This document shows, piece after piece, positions 38,815-51,800 of a DNA stretch of 64,000 nt. The stretch lies in NCBI GenBank assembly GCA_008933995.1, contig WARS01000033.1, positions 1,924,501 to 1,988,500 on the forward strand. The letters are read 5' to 3'. Positions within the stretch are counted from its first letter, which is position 1. Each line of letters begins with the position of its first letter. The notes beneath the pieces are model-generated. The model made no database searches and was not told the origin of the DNA. It saw only the letters and a program-made list of their open reading frames with translations. This DNA is from Datnioides undecimradiatus. Lineage: Eukaryota; Chordata; Actinopteri; Lobotiformes; Datnioididae. The position numbers were made by a program, and so were the translations under genes.

Positions 38815-40455
38815 CAGTACAATCTGCTGAGATCACTCAAAAACAGGTGCCAGCTCTTCCCCTGTATGTTATGTTAATGCTGTGCTCATGTCATATAAGA
38901 CATGGCTGATGGAGAACTCCACAGCTGTGACATAAGTCAGACATGTTATTTACAGAGATCACATTAGAATCATTTATCGGAGTTGTCTCCAGTAGCTCCG
39001 GCAAAATATTTGTCCCTGCTGAATGTTCAGTTTGCATCACCGGCTAAATCCACCTCTCTGTGTCTGCCCGTTGGTGCCGGGCCAAAGGGTTTTTTCAGAG
39101 CAGCTGTTGGATGCAGTGTCGCTGAGAGCACTGTAACTGAGCTAAGATGATAAATGTACCACAAAGCCCAAATAACGACCCACAAAAGGCTAAAAACATG
39201 CATGTTGTCATTTGTGGTTGATGTAAACACATTTGATTACAGCTTAGGTTGGGAATGTTGGAGAAACCACCCAGAGGAGGTGTGATTTTGAAAGTCTCCA
39301 ACCAAAAAAAACCCCTTGTCCCAACCTTTCAGAGCATCGTTATTACCTCTCACTATTCCAACCACCTCATGTCTCATTCAGATGCTACAAAACAAAGCAC
39401 CCAACGTGGCTATTGTTAGCGCTCACAGCTGCTGAGCCAGCATGGTGGGAACTTCTGGCTGCACTTTCTCTGTAATTCTTGCCCTACCTGTCTGTCTGCC
39501 TATGTACCACAGGCAGACAGGCAGGTGGTCCATTCAGTCCCGTCACTCAGGCTGAATGAAAGGATTGGATGGGCTCATTCCAGTCCTGTGATAGCCACAG
39601 ATACCACAACCCTTTCTGTAATGATCAGAGCATTTAATTCACAGATTGATTTCAGTTCCAACATAAAAAAAATTAAATGTGTCTCTGAAATGCATCACAC
39701 ACTCCAGCTTTAAGGAAGCTTTTATTTAAAAGTTCGGTGAATCCTGGTGTTTCCCTCAGGGCCATCAGCTGAAATCACAGTCACTGGTAACTGGGAGCAG
39801 TGCAGTGTCAGTGCCGTGTCCAACATTGTCCATGTGTCAGTGTTTGGACACTCACCCATGGACACAAGAGACAAAGACATGAAAGGATGTCTCTAACTGT
39901 CAGTGCCGTTTGGTTTTCCACGTGTCCACATTATTTCCTGTCAAAACATGATAATGTGTCCCTTTATTAACCCATCACTCTTTCATTTAACTCAGAGAGC
40001 AAAGCAAAACATTTGGTCCAAAACAACCCAACAGATGGGTCTGACTGAAGTTGCATTGGACGCATTTAACTTGTGAAGCTACAGGATCTTCCCTGGTGTT
40101 GACCCCTGATTGGCCACTGTCTCCTGATTATACATTTGGGTCTAACTCCACAGGATTGCCTCTTCCCCGTTGGCACAATTGTGACATTCTGTCAACTATT
40201 AGTCAAAAAAAGCACAAAAATACTTAAATCCCATGTATAGATAACATAGGGTCCAATACCACTGCACTAAATCAGAGAACTAAATCTAGAGCCTGAGGAA
40301 ATAGCAATAATACAATACAACACAGTCGGTGTTGGGTCATACCAAGCAATTGTAGGAAAAGTGAGAAATAAAGACGTATAAGGTAAAATAGAATATAACA
40401 CCCAGCTGTCCATAGCTGCAGAACTTAGGATAAGCTTCCTTATGATGAGACGTAC

Positions 40456-40600
40456 CTTTATTGATCACCCATAAGGTGGATTCAGTTTAAAGAAGCAGCA
40501 CAACAGAAGGTCGTTAACATCAGATACATCAAAAAAGCAAGTCATAAATGATGTAAAATAAAATAAAATCGGAATAACAGATCAAGTAAAACGATCTGTG
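40456..40600 (-). repeat. LINE/SINE 3'-end-like fragment
   Basis: Starts CTTTATTGATCACCCATAAG, close to the TTTATTGATCCCC...GGGGAAATTCA end seen in many fish retroposons (from memory), and continues into A-rich, AAATAAAATAAAAT-like sequence. If so, it is inserted on the minus strand. Confidence 0.4.
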
Positions 40601-41388
40601 CGTATATGCTGCATGTATAAACCCATCACACACACAGAGAGTTTATGTTTTACAGGTGTATGTGTCCCAGTTCTAAAGCACAGCACACTACGGCTCAGGA
40701 TCTGTGTTAACGTGCGTCCGTCTCAGTCTGATCTCAGTAAACAACTGTTGGTTTCAGTTTGATTGTGTTTCTGCCCAAAACCAAAAGTGGACCACTGATC
40801 AATCACCAAGAAATCATTCTGTTAATTAGCACTAAGGACCTGTAAAATGTGAATATACATATTTCCCAAAATATCAGTTTATTCCTTTTAAACGTTCCTG
40901 TAGTTTGGGGTTTTAAACCATAAATGACAGCAGAATGTTTCTGCATCCAGACTGCCCAAAAGCTGTTTCAGATGCTTTTCCATTCTGCCTTCAGGCTTTT
41001 TAAAATTTAAAATCAGGTCAGAACATCATGTAGTAGCATCACTTTAGAACAGTGAAGCTCCCTCACAATGTTGCACTTAACCTGACTTGGTTTTATTGGC
41101 TTGTGCATCACGTTCGCAGCGAAGACAACTCTCTCTCTCTGTGGCTCTGCTCGTTTGAACTGTTTGGCTGCATGTGCATGTGCCTGTGATAACGAGCTGG
41201 TGCGCTGCAACAGTTTGAAAATGGACGGTATCTGATTTTGACACGTCTGGGCCATACGATGAGCTGACAGTTGGAGTGCCTATAACTCTAATGAAGAGAG
41301 ACGGAAAAAAGCTTTATGTAATGTCATGAGGTTGGCTCTCCATCAAGAGCAGCAATCTTCCACCCACCAAATCCAGATTAATTCTGCT

Positions 41389-41420
<32 letters not shown>

Positions 41421-41426
41421 TGTGTG
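41389..41426. repeat. (GT)n microsatellite
   Basis: GT repeat with a GCGCGCA interruption. Confidence 0.9.
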
Positions 41427-41769
41427 AGCGACAGGGGAAAATCTGTCGGTTGCTAAAAGAAACTGGCACGCAGTTTATGATAATTATTATTCACTGCTGT
41501 GGGATTTGCAGCACAGAGGCCTTGACTCGAAGCTGTCGCACAGTGCACATTTCAGCTGGAGTGAGGAGTTATTGATTGGCCTGGAACAAACACTCTGTGC
41601 GGTGTGATTCTGGTCATCTAAAGTGCAGGTTTCTTTTTTTTTTCCTGGCTGACACACTCCAAGTCTCAACATCATAGGTCCACCACATGGTTTTATCAGG
41701 GCTTAGCCTTTGCTGCCCTCTAATGGTGAAATAGATAAAATGCACAGAAGGATCTGATTGGTAGTCTCA

Positions 41770-41848
41770 GATTATTCAACAGATGGTAGAAATGTGTTTT
41801 CATTTTAAATTCATAAAGCACATTCATATGCAGCGAGGTACAAACGGC
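41770..41848 (+). repeat. Diverged dispersed repeat, copy 2
   Basis: Partner of 38740-38814 in the same orientation, about 3 kb away. Confidence 0.7.
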
Positions 41849-42837
41849 ATACTTTCATTAAAGTCAGGTAGCTCATCCCGTCTTGTGCAAAACACAGGGG
41901 CTGTTTTCAGGCATCTGTAATCCAGTACGGCCAGATATTATTTTACAATAGAAACAAATAAAAGTGACAATGTCATTTTCTGCTTATGAAGTTATTAAAG
42001 TCGTGGAAAAGTCTGATTAAAGAGATGATGTTTCCTTTTTTAAATTTACAGAGATCCAGCAGCTCCCACCATGAGCAAGCGTTGGGTGACAGCAGAGAGG
42101 AAACACTTCTTTTCCACAGGCACAAACCTTGATATGCTTATTATGTTGTTATGATAAGCATTCACATGAATATCATTGTTGCCTTGGCTACACCTGCAAC
42201 GATCCTCTGTAATGTTCTCAGTGATGAGCAGCAGGTGGAGCTGTAACGCTACTACAAAATCAAGTCCTGGCATGAGTTTGGCTCTGATACAGCATATTTG
42301 TGTTTTATGATCATGAATGTATATGTTACAATATTTCACCTTTGGTCATTGCATGGTAAGAAAACTAAAGGCCCAGTTTAAGAATATTTGAAGAATACAT
42401 GCACTGTGTCTTGATTCTTTTGGAATTTTATTTAATGTTTTTCATTCTGAGGGCAGTTAACAGTTAACCAGCCAGCTGTAGCCACACACACACACGCACA
42501 ATGAGCATATAATAAAAACAAAGGAAAACAGAATTAAGTTCAACATACTGATGTATCACTGATCTGATATCAACCAATATCCTCCTGTCACAGACTGTTC
42601 TGAATGATATCAGTAGCATATCAGGATGACAGTGTAAGTGTCTGGTATTATATTACTACAAGTGATGCAAAGACTTTGAATACCCAGATTCAACTTTAAT
42701 TAAAGTTATTTGTTTAGGAAATGAGTGTGCTCTCTGCCAGTTATATGAATATTGATCATGGTTTCTGGTATCTCCTCCTTTTGCCTTTGTTTGTACAGTT
42801 GCTGTTCACGGTCTTGTTTCAGCCTGTTGGCGAGATG

Positions 42838-42863
42838 TACACTGTACACTGATGTACAGTGTA
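42838..42863. repeat. Perfect 11-bp inverted repeat
   Basis: TACACTGTACA, a CTGA loop, then TGTACAGTGTA. The two arms are exact complements. No function can be assigned. Confidence 0.85.
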
Positions 42864-43962
42864 ACAGCTCTATAATAGTGCTGATTTATAGTGTAGTAAG
42901 ACTGCCTTTGGATTCATTCCATGGGTCATGTTACAGTGTATTTTGACATAAGGATTTCAGTATGAGAGGTGAACTGGTGTGATGGCATCAGGCCTGAATA
43001 TATTGAATAAACTGTTGCTTATAGCTTATGTAGATCATCCTTCTGTGGATTCATCCTGATCATGGAATACTGGCTCAGCTCTTGTTCAGGATCCTGGAAG
43101 TTTTCCCAGGAGTGTGCCCGTCCTCCCTATATGAGATGTAATAAGCCTTTGTGGGTTTCTGCAGGATTAAGTCAGTTTCTGCAGCCGCACAGGGACACAT
43201 GGACGTTTAGATGAAGAACAACCACAATAAGAATCAAAATACTAATTATACCAAAGCTAATAAAGACACAATTACAAGGCAAATATGTTGTAGCATATAT
43301 TTATAGTTTACCAGACTGCTATATAATGCAATCAAATAATGATACTTAGTTATTGTCTATATTAATCATACAGAAATAAATTATAGCATATATGATGCAA
43401 TATTTTCTTACACCAGAAAACAACATCTGTTGTTCTAGGCAGCAAAACACCCTGAAACAGCATGTGTTCAGCAATATAATGGTACACATATTACATAATA
43501 TAGTGATGACAAAAATAAAAGAGTTCAAATGGTCTCTGTGATTGTAGGTAAGAATTTTGATGTGGTAAATTATATGGTCAGATATAATGAAACACATTTC
43601 GTGGGTAATGCTACATAAAGTATTGACAAATATGATCATTTGGACTCAAACTTTATACTAACTGTTTCAGATTTTAATATTTGAGGGGTTTGTTTGATCC
43701 CGGCAGAAACAGGATCCCATGCCAACTGTCACCGACACATAGTTTGGTCATTTCACTATCCATTAGGTCCTTGTGACCAATATCCATATATCCATATTGT
43801 AGCCTGTAGTCATATTTTCAGTTATTAAACAAAAGGTGATGACAAAGCTGTTCATGTAGCAATGTCAAAGAGAGCAGTGTGCCACTGACTGCCAGTCTAA
43901 GTATTGCTGGGTGTCATTGGCTCGTGGGAAAATCAGCCGTTAGGTTCTAATGATGCTTGCGT

Positions 43963-43976
43963 CACTGTAATCCCAT
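43963..43976 (+). promoter_or_regulatory. TAATCC-containing motif upstream of gabrr1
   Basis: CACTGTAATCCCAT, about 0.8 kb upstream of the gabrr1 ATG. TAATCC is the core bound by OTX/CRX homeodomain factors, which act in retina. The same word occurs upstream of gabrr2. Binding is inferred only. Confidence 0.35.
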
Positions 43977-44390
43977 CTCAGAAATGCACAGAGTGGGCCA
44001 CCGTATCCGGAGCTGATGACATTCCCCCCTGAATCTGTCAGGCTTCAAAGGACCAAAGGGCAGGCCCTAGCTCCTGTAGTGTGACTCTAATGAGGGTGAT
44101 GCTGTGTATAACCTGAGTGACATCCCTGCACCCAGCCTCTACCACCCCACCAAGGTTTATAGTGTACAGGAAACTCACCCTGGATTAAGAGGCTATTGCA
44201 TAACCTCCTACACACATTCGTTATTGGTAATGTGCTTTTCAAACTATATTTATATTGTTATATATTATTAATCAGGGCAACTTCAGACTCATTGTAGATA
44301 AACCATATTACACATCATCAGCACACTGTCCCAGTTCAAAATGACTTCACGTCTTGACGCACCTGAGAGAAGAAGCGAAAGCTGCAATGC

Positions 44391-44767
44391 CACATGAACG
44401 CCTCCCCCTGCCGTCCATCCACTTCTGATAATTCATCGTTTTGCACATGGATATTGAAGAGTGGACAGCTGTCAGCTTTTACCTGTGCATGTGGAGGTGA
44501 AAGGCGGAGAAAACGGGCTCAGCATTCCTGCTCAGACTCCACAGAGCGCGCGGACAGTAAATCCGAGCCATCTGACGCGGAGGATTTGTAGGTTTAGGCG
44601 AAATTGCTTCGCCCTCCTCTGTGAGATTAAATGCCGTGGAATCCATGTATAGATTCTCACTATGTTTTCTGCGCGAGGCATGTGCAAATGCGCGACCTGT
44701 GCGGGAAGAGTTGCGGGGGTAGCCTGCGGTTTTGAGACTTTTGGAGAGGTCTGGGAAGCTGGACGCC
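44391..44767 (+). promoter_or_regulatory. gabrr1 5' UTR and proximal promoter region
   Basis: CpG-containing sequence directly before the gabrr1 start codon (for example GAGCGCGCGGACAG near 44545). The start site is not determinable from sequence. Confidence 0.4.
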
Positions 44768-44871
44768 ATGCACACGGATGTGATGCTGCTCAACCTGCTG
44801 GTTTGGATGGTCGGTGTGGCCGCACAGATGCGCCCGAAAGGTCAAATACTGCAGCCATACAGGCACGTCAG
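44768..44871 (+). CDS. gabrr1: gabrr1 coding exon 1 (signal peptide)
   Basis: 34 codons plus 2 nt. [20 protein letters not shown] is a signal peptide. The ATG sits in GACGCCATGC, and no in-frame ATG lies just upstream in this frame. Donor CAG|gtcagt. Confidence 0.88.
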
Positions 44872-47800
44872 GTCAGTTCATCAACGGTATGACAGAGATG
44901 CAGGAGAGGTCTGGCTGACCTCTAACGCACCGTGCGTAAATACGCGTCAAACTGGAAAGCTTGTTCATTTTAAAGCGTAAAACCTTTTACATCCCGCCAC
45001 TGAATTGCACCCATTTCTTTTCAGAGTGGTTAGTTAGGAAGCCAACTCAATAAAGGAATTATCTGAGAACAAGCCTGAGTGCTTTGGAACAAGCCATTTT
45101 CCATTTAAAGAGGTTTTTGAATAAGCTGAACAAGCAGCGTTAAACTACAGGGTCTGACAGTTCATTAGTTCACTAGTTCACTCTTGAAGACAACAGCTGA
45201 CACAACAATCTCAACTCAAGGTCCGCTCACAGAGTTGCTCATACCTTATGGTCCACATCAGCAGACTGAGTTTGCTCGGTTGCCATGGAACTCAAATTTT
45301 AGACTCAGTACTACTATAAGCTCTGGGTGCCTCTCCTGATGTATCTCAAACATGCATATTATGGTCAGTCACATGGTGCAGGATGGTGTTTGAGGATGCT
45401 GTTATTCTTTTATATATTTTCTTTATCATCCTATCCTATCATCCTTGCATGAAGGCTCACAATGACTTTTTAATGATTGGTTGGATTGGCAGAATAATCT
45501 TAAAGCATCCATCAATCCATCTGCTAATGAAAGCCATGAGGTATGGCTGAAAGCAAGAGTCCAGCCTGAGTTATGTTTCCAAATGTGTGCGTTTCTCAGC
45601 AGTTAACCCTATTTACTGGTTCGGCAGGATTGTTTTTCACTGTGGAGCGAGATTTCAGATTTGTCCTTTGTCTCATCATCATCATCAGTTATGGAATTAG
45701 CACGTGACTCTGTTGCATTCGGTCGCAAAGAAGCAACAGGATTTTCCCTCTTCTGTCAGGCTTTTGTCGCAATGATGTAATGTCATTATTCATTCTGATT
45801 TAGGGATGGCATCAGTTAGCATAAAGCTTCTATATCTCCAGCCAATGCCCAGAGAAATGTCTGCAAATAAAGCCACATTATATTTGGACGCAGCATTTTC
45901 AGACAATGCAGCTGAAAGAGCTTGGTGTTATGAGACTGCGCACAACAGATCACACAAGATAAACTATGCAACAAGAAATCAAAGTATATCACTGATTATT
46001 TCCAGGACACAGCTGTTGTCGAGATCACACCGCAGGCGTTTCCACCAGCGGCTTCCAGAACAGGAACGACAGGCCTCCTACATACAAGCTACGTTTTTAG
46101 AGACTGCAGCAAAGTGTGACACTGTGCCCAGTCAGAAAATCACTTACTCTGATTATGTAACCTGTAATCTAAGTGTGTTAATGTGCTTTATGAATTATTG
46201 CTATTGTTGTGGCTTTGGGAAAGGTCAGCCAGGCGGAAGGAAGGTCGGCAATTAAATGTCAGCGTTGGCACAAATGTAAAACGTGTTCTGCTGTCCCGCT
46301 GTGCACCCGTCAAATGATACAGAAGCTTATTTATAAGAAACTAATGATTATTGTTTCATATGCCTCCAAAATGAATGCCGCGTCCTTCTTCATGCAGTTT
46401 GGATGGAGGGCTTCAGAGTGTTGGTGTTGTACTACCATGTTAACGTAATGCAGAATCCTGATCTGGATCCTTTAAGGAGAAATGATCTTCTGGAGTTCCC
46501 TCTGATGTCCTCTGGCTACTCTGCCTTACTCTCTGTGATAAGCACAGTTTCCTGTTTGACAGACTTGTCTGCTGTAGTTGCTACGAGCTGTGGCAGTTCA
46601 AACCAGGGGGTTCTGTTATTTTCCAGTCTTGCAGGACCAGCATGAAGCTCTGATTAGGCGGAAAAACAGAAGACGCAGCCTGAGAATACAAAGCATGCTT
46701 CTTCTTAATGAAGCCACATAGCTGGTGGTGAGCTGGTGCAGTATCAGATCAGCTCTGTCTACCAGATCAGCTCGGCGTCCTGCATTTACAGATTATGTGT
46801 TCAAGCTGTGGGTTTTATCTTCAATAAGGACATTTTCACTGTGAAATTGTTTGTGTAGAGAAAGACATCTACAGATTTAACCAGATAATTACTGATTGTT
46901 GTTGTTTTGTCCTCTCCTCTTTCACTTTCTCTGTGAAGGCTGTGAAGCAAACCAGACGGTGCTCTCACAGCTCATTGGCTCTTTGACCTCACCATGTTCT
47001 ATCCTCACTCACATAATCATTTCTCACCTGGTCTAACCTTCCAGTTCAAAAGAGTTAACCTTTCCCATTAAAATGCCCTCATGGCTCTTCTCCAACATCT
47101 GTCAGTAGATGTGAACAGTCACTGCAATGATGAAGGACAGGCACAACAGCCTGAGTCACACATTAATCAAATGAAGTTTAGGGTTGGGTGTGTTTTAAAT
47201 GATCAGTTGAGTTTTGATGAGTTCTGTTTCCCCTGGATGGAGCAATAGCTCAGTGTTCTTGAGGAGTTCCTCTGTGCAACATATTCGTCTTTCCCACCAG
47301 CGACTATCGGACACCAGCGTTTCAGTTTTGAGGCTGAATGTGGTGTTTTTTGCTTAGAAGCAGAGAATCACGAACAATCTTAGTTCATTTTAAATCATTA
47401 TTTCAAATTATAATTATCAAATTATAATTCCAAAGCTCCCAGCAGCCAGTTGTTGTAGTTTAGCAGCAGCTGTACTACAGGAGGACGAGACCAGAATATT
47501 TCTGTTCCTGCTCCTCCTTGTCTCTAAACATTCATAAATTTGAGCCATGAAGCTTACTGATGTATTTATATGTTACATATGGTATATTTTGGGTTAAGTA
47601 TTTGAAAACCTTCGTATCTGTCCGCAGAGAAAATGAATTTCCACTGACCAGGTGTGCAATCGTGCCTGCTTTGCGTTCAGTATAAACTTAGAATCTCAGG
47701 TGGTGCTAACAAACAAGACAGTTGCGAGGTCATTAAAATGTTATTGAGAACATGAGTATGGGTCAGCTAGATCATTATGTTAAAAATGGCTTTTTTGAAA

Positions 47801-48831
47801 TTACAAGAAAGTTCATTGTGTGTTCAGTGAGAACGCTTCCTCCTCCAGGGAGCATGAACATGCTAAGTGAATCATGGCCACATGCCAAGTATTAGATTTT
47901 GATATTCTTATCAAAACCTGGCCTGATGGTGTCACTAAATAGAAATCCAGCAGGTCACCACAAACAGTAGCATTCACTTCATTTGTTTATCACATGTATG
48001 GCCAAGAGTGCAGCATATAGCTAGTACAATAACAATAATACAAACATAGACGCTGTAAAATAGGCAATATCTCATAAGAGACTGTGAGACTTATTCACCC
48101 CCAGGGGACCATGAATGTCTGCACTGATGTGCAGTTCATAGGGCGACATGGAGATGCAGATACCTGGACTGTGCAGCTGCTGGCGTCATTCTCACCACAG
48201 CGAGGCAACAAACATTTAGCTCGGAGCAGCTAAACATGTTTTGTTCCCTGGTGTTTTCTTGCTGGCGTCCTCCTGCATGTGTTTTTGTGCAAACATAGAG
48301 AATTTCTGAGTCTCGCTGCAGTCTGCAGAGCTCACGCACGAGGAGGTGCAGTGGAGGGGAATGGAGTCCCAGCAGCAGTCAGTAACTTTCATGAGATTCT
48401 CTCTGTGTACGGTTATAAAATCGAAACAATTACATTATCTGGCTTCCCCGGACATCTGAGGAGAGATCCCACATCATTTTGTTTCTTGAGGCTTATTTAA
48501 AGCACCCCTGTCCGTCCTGCCTTCATCTGCACGTCGTTCAGAGCAGGCTCATACTTGGTGGATGGATTGATCTTCCCTCTTTGGTTGAGAGTACGTGTTT
48601 GTAGCTGTTATGTCACAAATATAAATATGAATATGAAATCATGTCGACAACTTCAAAAAACCTTCTTTCTGTCTTTCAAAATGCCAAAATTACTCAAGGA
48701 TTACTTTCAAGATTTCCCCACCAGACCTAACATTGCATAAGGCTCGCACAAAATCATGTAATGTTTCCTCCTTTCAGATCGAAAAGAGAAATGCCCCTGA
48801 CAGAAGGATCCGGGCGCAAGATTGGCAGGTA

Positions 48832-48869
<38 letters not shown>

Positions 48870-51800
48870 TGTGTGTGCATGTCTTTTAATCTTTTTCAGT
48901 CCAATTAAAATAATAACCGAGACCAGACAGGAGATTCTTATAGTGGAGATTACAGCAGCATAACTGGACTTAGAGGCACACGGTCAACATTTTAATCACA
49001 CTATTGTCAGCAGCATCCAGCGAGGAGGATGGGCCGCTTACGTGTATTTTACTAAGCCCAATATAATCCATTCTTATCCTTCAGAATTAGGAAGTTCATA
49101 AGATTATTCGCCTGTGCTGCATACGCTCAATACAATGACAACACTGCACAAACCACACACACAGGTCAGGTGTCAGGTGCACACGGAATAAAAGCCTGTC
49201 ATTATTTAACCCTGGAACTGTCGCTAAATAGCACAAGTGAACTGAAAGAAGGTTAGAAGAAGAATTATTGAATGGAGCTCCAAGCACCATTGTAGGGTTG
49301 AAACTGCCTGATTGTATGACACACAGGGCTGAACTACCAACAACTAAATGAGTGCTCATGCTCATGTCGGTGCCACAGAAGCATTAGCCGATCACCAAAG
49401 TCATTCAGATTCAGCACAAAACATCAATGGCAAGTCAACATCTGATGGCTGCAAATAGCTGCAAAGTGACGGCCCGATGAACCAACCAACCACCCGACAG
49501 ACAAAAAAACCACTGCTGCTACTGACAGCCTGTTTTCAACCTCCGCGCTCCAGATGTGAAGTGCTGTGTGGAGTGGTTTATCAAACCCAACAGGAAACAC
49601 TGGCTAGCTTATGAGTTAAATCATATTCCATATTTATTTTGTGATTTTAATTAGAAGAAATGTGCATTTAACAGTTACATGCAGCATACTCCTGAACACA
49701 ATAGTTTTCAACAGATCTGACCAGAGTGCCCTTAGTCTTACTTTTCAGTTAAACCGCTTGCTGTGGGTTCATAGACAGTGTGTGCAGCGTAAGAAGTAAT
49801 TACTACAGTTTCATGTTGCAAACACTGAATCAGCATGGGAATAGCTGGCTGTGCATTTTTATAGCGTGTTTGGCCTAGACATGCTCTTTATGTGAAGTGC
49901 TCTGGGGTAATCTTTGTTCTGGTGTGGAGCTAAACAAATAAAACTGAATTGAATTATTCAATAAAAGTATAACTGACACAGTGAACCTGGAACCATGTAG
50001 TCTTCTGTGTGTTAACATAAAGGCAACAGGCAATGCCGGAATGTACACAGAGCTACATGCTCTGACATTTGCATCCATCACCCAATCCGATTAAATTATC
50101 CACACATGCACCTGCTCATTAATGCTAATCTAGTCAGGCAGTCATGTGGCAGCACTGCAATACATAAAACCTGCAGAACTGGAAAGAGATGACATCTTAG
50201 TGACTTTGTGTTGGTGAAAGGCGGCTGGTCAGAGTATCTAATCAACCCCCTGTCTTCTGGGATTTTTACCCACTGCAGTCCATTTAGCAGTTTCCCAGCT
50301 AACCTTTAGCACGTGGTGAAACTGAAAAGAAGACGATTGGAAAACTGGTGACGGATCTTGTTCGTGAACATGAATCAGAACCTTTTGCAAAAGTTACTTA
50401 TTGAATCCTCATTACAAAGACTTCAAACTGTTTCCAGACCCAGCACAGGTGGTCTGGTCGTATGCATCTATCAGTGAGACGTTTTGTGTTTGCGGATGTT
50501 TATCTTTTTGGGCAGCGTTCAGACAAAGGACTGGTTCATGCATATTAGCATATCGTCCATATCAGTTCATTTTGCACAGCACAAACTGACTAAGCTAGAC
50601 CTCACACATGGACAACACATCTTCACGTCCTCACACTGTACAGAAATAAAGCCAAAATACCGTGGATACGGTCGCTGTCACCTTGTTCAATCATCAGCAC
50701 TTACGAGCTGTCAGTCATGATGTCACACCTCTTTTCCATTGCATCAAATAACTCATTAAAACCCAAACTTTGGAGCAAAGTCACACTTGAACAAACATCA
50801 GGGTGATAAGAACTCCCTAACACTGCAGAAACCATCAACCAAAAGAAATGAAAACTTCATTTGACCTGTGCTTTGAGTTTTTGGCCCATGTCTCATCCAT
50901 AAAATAGATTACAAGTACCAGGCATTGTGGGACAAAGATCATGTAGGCAGGTTTAAATGTGCTGAAGTTAAAAACTAAGACGACCTTTTGAGTTTGACTT
51001 TTTAAGACACTTCTCATGACAAGTCAGACACATGAAGGTGAGGTTGCTTCCAAGCATTCTATTTGCATGCATCCTTGCATTCAGTCAGTATGTTTTTATT
51101 ATCAAAGAGGGGAAAAATCCTAATTCTGTTGAAAATTATAGAATAACCATGGTACAGTACATCAATGTAATAGTAAATAAATTGTGGGATTGCTCAACTT
51201 CCTTTGAGACCCAAAGCTTCACGTGCAGTCATTGAGATTAACCTCTGGAACTGTTTGTTTTCTATCAGCCCCATATTCAAGAGGAGTCCAGATGTAACTA
51301 AAGCCTGGGGTACAAAGACAGAGCAGCTGCTGAGGATAGACGACCACGACTTTACAATGCGCCCAGGGTTTGGAGGTAAGGAGGTTCATCCATCTGAACT
51401 AAATGGAGCCGCAAGTGCCAGTCACTCATCATGCGGTAGACTGAGATCACTATTCACTGATGCCTCTGTTTTAATTCAGTGTCCAGACAGCTCATTAACC
51501 ACATCCAGCGTTCTTTTAGACTTTACACTAAAACCACAACACACACCATCTGATCTATACACTCATCTGTGGGAGTGTCCAGCGCTGGCTTGTAGAGATG
51601 ACATAACACAGCAGGATTATGTCTGAGCCACGCTGCTGTGGGCCACTGATTAATTACCAGGCAGCCACAGTCTGTAGCTTTAGGTTAGCATAAGTCTCGT
51701 CTTAATCTGCCACATTAGCAGTGCCCAAGGCCTGAAGCTGTGTGCTTTTTAAATTTCTCACACCTGCATTTCCCCTATAAGTACAAGATCTGCCACAGAG

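Larger units (their letters stand above)
33716..44390. other. Intergenic DNA between ube2j1 and gabrr1
   Basis: About 10.7 kb with no recognised protein-coding exon. It contains a (TTA)n run, CA/GT microsatellites, a diverged repeat pair (38740-38814 and 41770-41848), a LINE-like tail (about 40456-40600), a perfect hairpin (42838-42863) and a TAATCC motif (43963-43976). Confidence 0.6.
48829..51268 (+). other. gabrr1 intron 2
   Basis: Begins with a GT microsatellite directly after the donor (48835-48877). It also holds a fish-repeat fragment (49389-49413) and an L2-like tail (49884-49968). Confidence 0.75.

Noticed and set aside
44768-44871. Calling the right-hand gene gabrr2
   Set aside because: It has proline at M2 2', a rho-1-like N-terminus and a rho-1-like cytoplasmic loop. 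A separate rho-2 first exon is present at 936-1057.
45806-46255. 149-codon open frame in gabrr1 intron 1
   Set aside because: No conserved motif. It sits within an intron and looks like random sequence.
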